From Agapanthus africanus (lineage: Eukaryota > Streptophyta > Magnoliopsida > Asparagales > Amaryllidaceae), in the NCBI GenBank assembly GCA_030015575.1, contig CM057337.1:299980044-300044043 (forward strand): 64,000 nucleotides of DNA, written 5' to 3'. The stretch's first letter is position 1; every line of letters begins with the position of its first letter. Below are positions 56,281 through 64,000 of the stretch, in pieces. The position numbers and the translations under genes were made by a program. Below the pieces are notes generated by a model. It worked only from the letters and a program-made list of their open reading frames with translations, was not told where the DNA came from and did not search any database.

Positions 56281-57667
56281 GGGTTTCGGAGTTACAACAG
56301 GACTCGAAAAAGGAGTATCAAGGTAAGAAGGTGGTGAAGGTTGAAATGGTTGATATAATGTGGATTACGGAGTCCAACTGGTTGTCCTAGACGCGTCTAT
56401 TCGATCTTTCAAATAAATTTTGGGCATGGAGGGGTCGTTCGAAATTCGACCAAAACAAGAAGCGTAGGAAGTAAGGTCTGGTTGAGGGTACTAAAGTTCA
56501 GAAAGAGTTTTGCGAGGTGGGGTACCCATGATGTGATGAAATAAAGGAAAAGAATGTGAATTTTTTTTATTTTTATTTTTTCAATTTTTGTTATTATTTT
56601 TTTATTTTTTATTTTTAAAAAAAATTGTTTGTTTTTGGAGTTTTGAAATTTTTGAAAGTGTTTTTTTAGAAAGAGTTTTGCAAAAATTTGTACGGAACTA
56701 CGACACAATCACAATTTAAGTATGCACAATCAAGCCTAGAGCTAGGGTCTCCTAAGTCAACTAGACTGTTCCTAACTGTTCTAAAGCGACAAGTTGTGAG
56801 ATATCTCTCAAATCGCCTCTTCACCGCCAATTATGGTCAGGTAAGCACAAATGAAGAAAGGAGGGATCCGCTCACGAATCACCGTGAGACGGGACTTTTA
56901 AAATTACCTTTCTCACTTTTCTAGCCTAGGCACCACAAAGTCAGGTTTAGATAAACGACTGAATGCCCACAACCTTCCTTTGTCCTAATGAGTGCGATAG
57001 TCCTTAATTGGCTGAGTTTAGATATTTTTTAATTAGCTCAAGGATGATGCATATGCTTTTAGTGATTTTTGGGGTCTTAGGAAGGGTAATGAAATCCCCA
57101 CCCAATCTTGATTGGTGTTATAGCCCCTTAAAAGTCCGTATTAATTATGCAAAGCAGTTAACACACCAAAAATCTAAAACCCTTGCAAAAATTTTTTTAT
57201 TTGGCAGCGCAAAGAATCCTGCACAAAAACAATTTATTGGAGAGGGAGAAAGGTTCTGTGCAAAGAAACCTGCAGGAAAATTTGTTAGTGGAGTTCAGGG
57301 GTAGGAGAGAAGACAAAAAAAATACTCACAGAGAAAAAATGGGATGCTGACGTAAGCAGTTGACCGTGGTTCCGCGGTCAAACTCCTTCTTATGCCGCGT
57401 TTCCGCGGCAGTCTGGTTGGTTTGGATCTCCAAAATTTTCCTGTTTGCTGTTATGGTTCTCCTCTGTCTTTTCAGATGCTCTGTTTCTTGATTTGTTCAC
57501 CGGGCTTGCTCCAGATCTGAATCAGTGTTTGCTCCAAGCCTGCACACTTGCACAAAAACCTTTCAAAAATAACAAGATAATTTTTATTTTTTTTTGTTTT
57601 TTCAATTTTTATAATTTTTTTAAAATTTCAATTAACCCAAAATTACAAAAAGAAAATAACTACCGTT
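56281..57667 (-). other. Athila leader
   Basis: Non-coding. Two GC hairpins lie at 57361-57410 (GACCGTGG-TT-CCGCGGTC and GCCGCG-TTTC-CGCGGC). T-rich runs at 56560-56640 and 57580-57620. Confidence 0.6.
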
Positions 57668-57685
57668 TCCCCGGCAACGGCGCCA
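57668..57685 (-). other. Athila primer binding site (tRNA-Asp type)
   Basis: On the minus strand TGGCGCCGTTGCCGGGGA, two bases from the 5' LTR edge at 57688. This site is diagnostic of Athila-type Gypsy elements. Confidence 0.93.
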
Positions 57686-57687
57686 TT

Positions 57688-59098
57688 TGATTGGTATGAG
57701 TTTTTGCGTGTGCATTTTTAAAATCAAGATCAAGAATATACCGCAATCAATAATGGTGTCGCTTGGTGGCTAGCCGATTGAGTACGGGTCGGTCCACAGG
57801 GAAAACGTGTTCTTTCTTTATGTTCTTACAAGTTAAGTTCTATTTTTGGTAGGTTTTGATTTAAAAATATAAGATTGAAATTAATTTGATTTAAAATCTT
57901 GATAGGGTTAGGATTAGGTTAGTTTGAAAAAAGAATTCTACTCACTACATTCTTTACCCCAGTTAAGAACATAGATGTTAGGGTAATAGTCAACAAAGGG
58001 GATTAGCACAACTAGGAAGAAACGTAGTTTCTTCCTTTTGGTCCTTGTCCGTCCTATCTTGGCTCTTAGCTCTAACCTCTATATAAATCAACTACAACTG
58101 GTCTAACTAGGAAATCACCGCTATCTCGTAGGATAAGGTGCCATAGTGAGCGGTACGTGGTTAATTTAAATAGAGTCCTAATTAATTAATTTATACGAGC
58201 AATGAAAGGAATGAGAGAGATTTCCATCTCTCAAACCTTCCCTATCCTAACCCTAACAAGTGAGGAATTACTCATTCATTAGGAAAGTTACGATGAAATT
58301 CATTTTTATAATTTTTCTTTTTAATAAACTAATTAACTTGCAGATAAATAAAGAAAGATAAAAAATTGCAGAAAAATAAATTTCAATTAAGAAGAATACA
58401 AGATAAAATGAAAAACACTTACTTTTATTGATGACCTCTTCAACGATTACAAGGAAAGAAAATTTTAATCTAAAAATAAAAAGAGGCATGCCTAATTAGG
58501 CTTCTGGTTTTCCTATTTATAGATAGGAGAAACCCTAGAGTTTACATCTGATCCACATTTGAAATTACAAGACTACCCTAAGAAAGCCGGGACAAAGCAC
58601 CGACACCCACCGACACGTGCATTGCACGGCCGCGGATCCATGGCAGAATGCCATGTTTGGCCGCGGTTCCGCGGCCATATGGTGAGTTCTTGGACTCAGT
58701 TCTTAAGGGATGCTTCAAGTTTCCTTTTCCTTCTGTTTTCTTCACTTGATTCCTCAGAATTTTTTCTACTTTATTCCAGATTTCCAACAGTGCAAAATTT
58801 GTGGACTTTTACCGTTAGCTTCGCGTTGAAGTCTTGAAGCTTGTGCTGCCTTTGTGCTTTGTGCAATTGAACTGTTTACCGATCTTCATTTGTTCCTTGA
58901 ACTGTTAGGCGGCATCATATGGATTCATCTATTGTTGGTTGTAGTCTCACTTTTGTAACATCTTTTCATGAATTTCACTGAATTGTTCTGAAAACCTGTA
59001 ATCTACAACTATTTAGCAGATATGGATCAAAAGCACCTATTTATTTATAATATGATTATGAATGGGCGATATAATAATGCAAAATTCTGATATGAACA
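57688..59098 (-). repeat. Athila 5' LTR (1411 bp)
   Basis: Same termini as the left LTR. TATA-like box at about 58512-58528 (minus). GC hairpin at 58627-58676: GGCCGCGGA and TTCCGCGGCC as outer arms around ATGGCA-GAA-TGCCAT. Confidence 0.92.
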
Positions 59099-59103
59099 AA
59101 TCC

Positions 59104-59192
59104 CCACAAAAATTTAAGGAGAAAGTGCACTTACGAGATCCTCACGACTCGTAGGGAGAAATACCTTTATGAGACCTTTACGGCTCATGAAG
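59104..59192 (+). repeat. G2 hairpin array, continuation after the Athila insertion
   Basis: Completes the unit cut at 50563 and adds CTTACGAG/CTCGTAGG (59130-59155) and CTTTATGAG/CTCATGAAG (59165-59192). Confidence 0.8.
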
Positions 59193-59257
59193 TTAAAAGC
59201 CTTAGTCGACAGGATCCTAACCATGTTTGCTAAGCCAAGTTTGTTCAAACCGACAAA

Positions 59258-59670
59258 GGCAAATGATGATTCGCTCCTGGAAATATCTCAGTTGTAGCGA
59301 TGCTGATACCTACATCGGTATCACATTCTAAGTCCTTTCACGGCAAATGATGATTCGCTCCTGGCAATATTCCAGTCGTAGCGATGCTGATGCTGAGATT
59401 GGCAACAGATTCCAAGATCCACACTCGTGATAAAAATCAGCGAGCCAAAAATGCATATGAAATAGCCGAAATGATGGGGCAATTTGCAACAAAATCAGTA
59501 AGTAAAAATATATGCATACAAAATAGCCGAAATGGTTGGGCAACTCGCAATAAAAAAACAGTGAGTTAAAAAAAAGCCGAAATGATTGGGCACCGCGGAA
59601 AATAGCCAAAATGATTGGGCAATAGCGACTTTCGCGATACAAAAAGCTGAAATGATAGAGCATCGTGGAA
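59258..59670 (+). repeat. G2 tandem repeats: 84-bp pair and AAATAGCCGAAATGATTGGG repeats
   Basis: Two copies beginning GGCAAATGATGATTCGCTCC at 59258 and 59342. Five diverged copies of a unit with AGCCGAAATGATTGGGCA follow between about 59460 and 59670. Confidence 0.8.
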
Positions 59671-60057
59671 AGAAAATAAAAAAATGAACTGAAACTTTTT
59701 TCCCTGCAGGTAAGTCCATACTGACTCCTGTACACAATCCATGGGCATAAACGAAAGAGAACCACCTGTCCCCCACCAGATCCTGTCAAAAGGGAAAGTC
59801 GGATCTTAACAGTAACATCTGCATCCCAAAAGATCAACAAAGGCGTTCCTTCTTATGCCAGCAGGGCACAGAAAAGACACAACGAAACGGAGCCATGGCA
59901 AAATCCCTTGTTCCAAATCTTAACGGCAACATTTACAGCCTAAAAATCAGCAACAGTGATCCTCCTCATTCCAACAGGATTCGGACGCAACATCACCAAA
60001 CGGAGCCACGACAAAGTCCCTAGTTCCAAGACTCTACGGTCCACAGACAACCTAGAG
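59671..60057 (+). other. G2 spacer
   Basis: No gene. Two diverged copies of a roughly 120-bp phrase (AACGGAGCCA.GRCAAARTCCC, TTCCAA) near 59886 and 59999. Confidence 0.5.
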
Positions 60058-60201
60058 TCAACTAATGACCTCCCCGCTGGATCAACGCTCCGTCTCGGAA
60101 ACAAGTCAACCTATGACCTCCCTGCTGGCTCAGCGCTCCGTCTCGGAAATAAGTCAACCAATGACCTCCCCGTCGGATCAACGCTCCGTCTCGGAAACAA
60201 G
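60058..60201 (+). repeat. 48-bp tandem repeat, three copies
   Basis: Copies start at 60058, 60106 and 60154; core TATGACCTCC and GCTCCGTCTCGGAAA. Confidence 0.9.
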
Positions 60202-60213
60202 TTAACCAACCCC

Positions 60214-61195
60214 AGGGAAATCAGTGTCCTTGGAAAAACACCTCGATTCAGGGAAATCAGCGTCCTTGACGAGAGCATCTCGATTCACGTCGACCCGCAG
60301 AGAAATCAGTGTCTTTGCAGGAATCTCTCGATTCATCTCAACTCTGAGGAAATCAGCGTCCTTGGAAAATACCTCAATTCAGGAAAATCAGCGTCCTTGA
60401 CGAGAGCATCTCGATTCGTGTCGACCCGCAGAGAAATCAGTGTCTTTGCAGGAATCTATCGATTCGTCTCAACTCCGAGAAAATCAGCGTCCTTGGCAAA
60501 AACCTCGATTCAGGGAAATCAGCGTTCTTGATGAGAGCATCTCGATTCACGTCGACCAGCAGAGAAATCAGTGTGTTTGCAGGAATATCTCGATTCGTCT
60601 CGACCCCTAGGGAAATCAATGTCCTTGGTAAAAACCGCGATTCAGGAAAATCAGCGTCCTTGACAAGAGCATCTCGATTCGCGTCGACCCACAGAGAAAT
60701 CAGTGTCTTTGCAGGAATATATCGATTCGTCTCGACCGCCAGGGAAATCAGTGTCCTTGGCAAATACCTCGATTCAGGGAAATCAGCGTCCTTGATGAGA
60801 GCATCTCGATTCGCGTCGACCCGCAAGGAAATTAGTGTCTTTGCAAGAATACCTCAATTCGTCTCAACCCCAGGGAAATCAGTATCCCTTGCAAAAATCT
60901 CGATTCAGGGAAATCAACGTCCTTGATGAGAGCATCTCGATTCGCGTCGACGCACAAGGAAATCAGTGTCTTTGCAGGAATACCTCGATTCGTCTCAACT
61001 CCGGAGAAATCAGTGTCCTTGGCAAAAACACCAATTCAGGGAAATCAGCGTCCTTGACGAGAGCATCTCGATTCGCGTCGACCCGCAAGGAAATCAGTGT
61101 CTTTGCAGGAACCTCTCGATTCGTCTCAACTCCGAGGAAATCAGTATCCTTGGCAAAAACCTCGATTCAGGGAAATCAGCGTCTTTGACGAGAGC
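60214..61195 (+). repeat. 131-bp higher-order tandem repeat, about 7.4 copies
   Basis: GAGAGCATCTCGATTC recurs at 60271, 60402, 60533, 60665, 60797, 60928 and 61059. Each 131-bp unit consists of three related blocks of about 44 bp, each with GAAATCAGYGTCYTTG and TCGATTC. Open frames across it are a by-product of the repeat. Confidence 0.93.
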
Positions 61196-61610
61196 ACCTC
61201 CTGGTCCCGTAGAACACGGCTAATATCAATCCTGACCCCGTAGGAAACGTCCAGAGCAAATCCTGGTCCCGTGGAACACGGCTAATGTCAATCCTGACCC
61301 CGTGGGAAATGCCCAGAGAAAATCCTGGTCCCGTAGAACACGGCTAATGTCAATCCTGACCCCGTGGGAAACGCCCAGAGCAAATCCTGGTCCTGTAGAA
61401 CACGGCTAATGTCAATCCTGACCCCGTGGGAAACGAGAACACGGCTAATGTCAATCCTGACCCCGTGGAAAACGCCCAGAGCACCTCCTGGTCCCGTGGA
61501 ACACGGCTAATGTCAATCCTGACCCCGTGGGAAACGTCCTGAGTACCTCCTGGTCCCGTAGAACACGGCTAATGTTAATCCTGACCCCGTGGGAAACGTT
61601 CAGAGCACCT
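61196..61610 (+). repeat. 62-bp tandem repeat, about 6.5 copies
   Basis: Core CCTGGTCCCGTAGAACACGG, then CTAATGTCAATCCTGACCCC. Copies at about 61200, 61262, 61324 and onward; one copy is shortened near 61430. Confidence 0.92.
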
Positions 61611-61975
61611 CCTGACCCCGTGAAATGCGGATAAGGTCAACCCCTGACCCCGTGAAATGCGGATAAAGTCAACTCCTGACTCCGTGAAATGCTAATAAAG
61701 TTAACCCCTGACTCCATGAAATACGGATAAAGTCAACCCCTAACTCCATGAAATGCGGATAAAATCAACCCCCTGACTCCGTGAAATAGGGATAAAGTCA
61801 ACCCCCTGACTCCGTGAAATGGGGATAAAGTCAACCCCCTGACTCCGTGAAATGCGGATAAAGTCAACCCCTGACTCCGTGAAATACGGATAAAGTTAAC
61901 CCCCTGACCCCGTGAAATGTGGATAAGGTCAACCCCTGACTCCGTGAAATGCGGATAAAGTCAACCCTCGACTTT
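61611..61975 (+). repeat. About 33-bp tandem repeat, eleven copies
   Basis: Core CTGACTCCGTGAAATGCGGA, then TAAAGTCAACCC. It shares the GACCCCGTG word with the preceding array, suggesting one arose from the other. Confidence 0.92.
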
Positions 61976-62023
61976 CCCATCAAAGCAATTCTTTAATTCG
62001 GGAGCAAGTCAACTCATCAATCA

Positions 62024-62480
62024 CTTACGGGTCCTCTCGACTTGTAAGGAAGAAAATTCTCTTGTGAGATCCTTACGACTCTCAAGAGAAAACGGACTTC
62101 GGAATTCTCACGATTCCTAAGGAGAAAATATACCTACGGGATCCTATCAACCTGTAAGGAGAAAATTCTTTATGAGACCCTCACGGCTCATAAAGTTGAA
62201 AAGTCTTAGTGGCAGATCCTAACCCTGTCTCCCAAGCCATCGTTGCCTCGCAAAGAGGTCAAGATAGATTTTCTACGGGCCACACTCTCAGACAAGAAAG
62301 GAAACAATCACTTACGAGTCCTCTTGACTTGTAAGGAGAAAATTCTCTTCTGAGATCCTTACGACTCTCAAGAGAAAATACAGTTAGGAATCCTCACGAT
62401 TCTTAAGGAGAAATTACACTTACGAGATCCTCACGACTCGTAAGGAGAAATACCTTTATGAGACCCTCGCGGCTCATAAA
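62024..62480 (+). repeat. G2 hairpin array, second block
   Basis: About ten hairpins with the same loop type as at 50139-50548, for example 62024-62048, 62059-62088, 62168-62195, 62311-62336, 62346-62375, 62418-62443 and 62453-62480. Two super-repeats are visible, each ending with CTTTATGAG/CTCATAAAG and an AGATCC(T/A)AACCCTG-like phrase. Confidence 0.85.
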
Positions 62481-62721
62481 GTTGGAAAGCCTTAGGAGGT
62501 AGATCCAAACCTGACTCCTAAGCCATCGCCGTCCTACAAGGAGATCAAAATAGATTATCCGCAAAATGTATTGACTAAAAGGGACACACCACCATGAAGC
62601 AAAATATGTCTTTTATTCATGAATAAAAATGAATACAAAGTACAATTTATGAAAGAATCAAAAAATACTCTCATTCAGGAGTATGTACAAAAGAAGAATA
62701 AAAAGAAAAATATACGATTCT

Positions 62722-63967
62722 TCAAGCCGGCGGATGATTTAATAGATTTTCCAGTTCATCCTTTTTTCGCTGGGCCTCGGCTTCATGATTCATTATCGCT
62801 AAGAGACGGGCCTCCGCTTGAGACTGTTGGGCCTGGTATGAGGCAAGCTGACGTTCAAGCTCCTTTTCGGTAACTTTATGAGCTTCGACCATTTCGCGAG
62901 TAAAAATGACGGCTTTATCAATAGCTACCACCTCCCTGATAGCTTCTTGAAGCACTCGCCAAAGTTAGACGCCCGAGTGGTTTTGGCCGTAAGATCAGCT
63001 TGAAGTTCCCCCAGTGCAATTAAAGCCAGCTTCCTCTCTGAAAATTTTCGGCTGAGCCTCTTCTCGCATGACAGCATATTTGCGGCGCACCGTTCGATTA
63101 GCCCCCGCAAGCTCGCCTTTGCAGCCACAACCTCTGAAGGAAGGCGCGTACATTCAAGACTATGCAAGCAAGCCTCCACCCGACGACAAAACTCAACCCA
63201 GACTTGCACCAATGTTTCGCTGTGGTAAGCAGCAAGAAAGGGGAGAGAACTGTTGGCTTCAGCGGCAAATTCTTCGGCCGTGATCAAACTACCAGCACGA
63301 AAGTCTTCGATCAGAGCTGACAAAGAGTGAAGGCTTAGCTTTGCCATCTGTTCCTAGGCATGTAGAGTATAGGGGCTGGGTGGCATGGCGATGGGAGATT
63401 CCAGTGTGGTAAGAACTGGTAAAGCTGTTAAGATTTATAAACAATCAGCGAAACTTGCAAGCAAAGAGCAGATGGAACAACATCGAAAGTTTACTTATCC
63501 ACAGTCATGCAAGAAGGGTCCAAAAGATCCCCAGGCCTGTCAAGAATCTCAACTTCATCATCGGCTTCCAGAACTGCAGAAGAAATCAGTATCGTTATGT
63601 GAAATAAAAATAATGCCATGAGGAGAAGGCAAATAACACTAACCTTGCCCGGAAGAGAGGGCGATGCGTTGAGGGGATATTTCTTGCGGAGCGGCCATCT
63701 CTAGCAGACGCTGAAAAGACTTCCTGAGGGACAGGTCCGCGATGGATGCCGCCAATCCTCGTAGCTCTGAAAAGACCAAAAAGTTCAGACAATGAAGAGA
63801 TCATTAAAACAAAATATAAAAGAAATACCTTCGATGCTCCTCCCGCTCTGGACTGGAGGGATAGCAGCTTCGGCGGCCTCCTCCATGCCCCCAGGCACAT
63901 CATCGGGAACATGGGCCGGTATAACAACTTTCAATTGAGGAGCAGTATGTAAGTTGACGTTAGACAC
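62722..63967 (-). pseudogene. Antisense spliced coiled-coil ORF of G2
   Basis: Exon 1 is 63967-63829, exon 2 is 63766-63644 and exon 3 is 63573-63495, joined by introns with GT..AG ends; the frame stays open across the first two junctions. A later coding part begins by 63347 (MAKLSLHSLSALIEDF), but I could not make it fit the frame of exon 3. It has a frameshift near 62950, after which a coiled coil rich in Glu, Ala and Lys runs to the stop at 62722. An AATAAA-type signal lies downstream near 62620 (minus). Tat-lineage elements are known to carry an antisense extra ORF just before the 3' LTR, and position and orientation fit that. Function unknown. Confidence 0.6.
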
Positions 63968-64000
63968 CCCACATGATGCGGGGAGGCGGAATAGGTAAAA

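Larger units (their letters stand above)
50568..59098 (-). mobile_element. Athila-like Gypsy element on the minus strand, duplication AATCC
   Basis: LTRs at 50568-51993 and 57688-59098 are direct repeats. AATCC flanks both sides (50563-50567 and 59099-59103). The primer site next to the right LTR is the complement of tRNA-Asp on the minus strand, and the PPT next to the left LTR reads AGTTTAGGGGTA on the minus strand; both are Athila traits. LTRs differ by several percent, so it is older than Copia-B. No gag-pol frame is recognised inside. Confidence 0.92.
28610..64000 (+). mobile_element. G2: Tat-like Gypsy element, gag without pol, running off the window
   Basis: The parts on the plus strand, after removing two insertions, are: LTR 28610-31583, primer site 31589, gag 31733-33420 and 48453-49838, hairpin array 50139-50562 and 59104-59192, several tandem arrays 59258-61975, a second hairpin array 62024-62480, and an antisense spliced ORF 62722-63967. 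No RT, RNase H or integrase is seen. Order and content fit a Tat-lineage derivative of the gag-only kind. The 3' LTR would lie beyond 64000. Confidence 0.75.

Noticed and set aside
59956-61223. Long open frames with repeated peptide motifs (GKSASLTRASRF)
   Set aside because: Produced by the 131-bp tandem repeat, whose period is not a multiple of three, so frames appear on both strands and shift. No sign of a real repeat protein.
60214-61975. Possible CRISPR-like array
   Set aside because: Units are contiguous tandem repeats without unique spacers, and the context is plant retroelement DNA.

Overview
The window looks like repeat-dominated nuclear DNA of a flowering plant with a large genome. 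Nothing in it looks prokaryotic or organellar. The basis is: tRNA-Met and tRNA-Asp type primer binding sites, Ty1/copia, Tekay-like, Athila-like and Tat-like LTR retrotransposons, Mutator-like and CACTA-like DNA elements, GT..AG introns, plant TATA boxes and CT/GA microsatellites. I see no intact cellular gene. The best host-gene candidate is one plastid-targeting-like first exon on the minus strand at 8882-9121. Species and clade cannot be read from the sequence.

Layout. 1-7422 is the 3' part of a copia element (Copia-A) with a 2.3-kb LTR. A short inverted LTR end and a solo LTR follow (to 8386). 8387-16035 is older, low-copy-looking AT-rich DNA holding the host exon, an old LTR plus a gypsy protease scrap, three separate elements with long terminal inverted repeats, and a CACTA-like end. 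16036-28609 is a decayed Tat-like block (call it G1): a coiled-coil ORF and an 84-bp tandem array, split by a complete copia element (Copia-B, 17279-27635, target duplication GGGAG). 28610 to the window end is a second Tat-like element (G2): a 3-kb palindrome-rich LTR, a primer site, a gag with several stops, long hairpin and tandem arrays, and a spliced antisense ORF, but no reverse transcriptase. G2 is itself split twice. A 15-kb coding-free Tekay-like element (LARD, 33421-48447, duplication ACAGG) sits in its gag. An Athila-like element (50568-59098, minus strand, duplication AATCC) sits in its hairpin array. The LARD's 3' LTR carries a third copia copy (Copia-C, 41704-46692), truncated by a deletion that also removed 2.3 kb of that LTR.

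The most interesting signal is in the three copia copies A, B and C. Their proteins are broken, and all three lack the Gag capsid region between the start codon and the protease. Their long untranslated leaders nevertheless keep elaborate RNA folds supported by compensatory base changes between copies. These are two cloverleaf-like modules of about 100 nt, followed by three hairpins that show the same apical loop; the loop differs between elements but changes in all three hairpins together. Their LTRs add a hairpin-pair unit present 3, 2 and 1 times. Copia-B has LTRs about 1% apart although its pol is shredded. Together this suggests a family spread by trans-acting proteins and maintained for its RNA structure. 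All folding was read by eye; no folding or database search was run.
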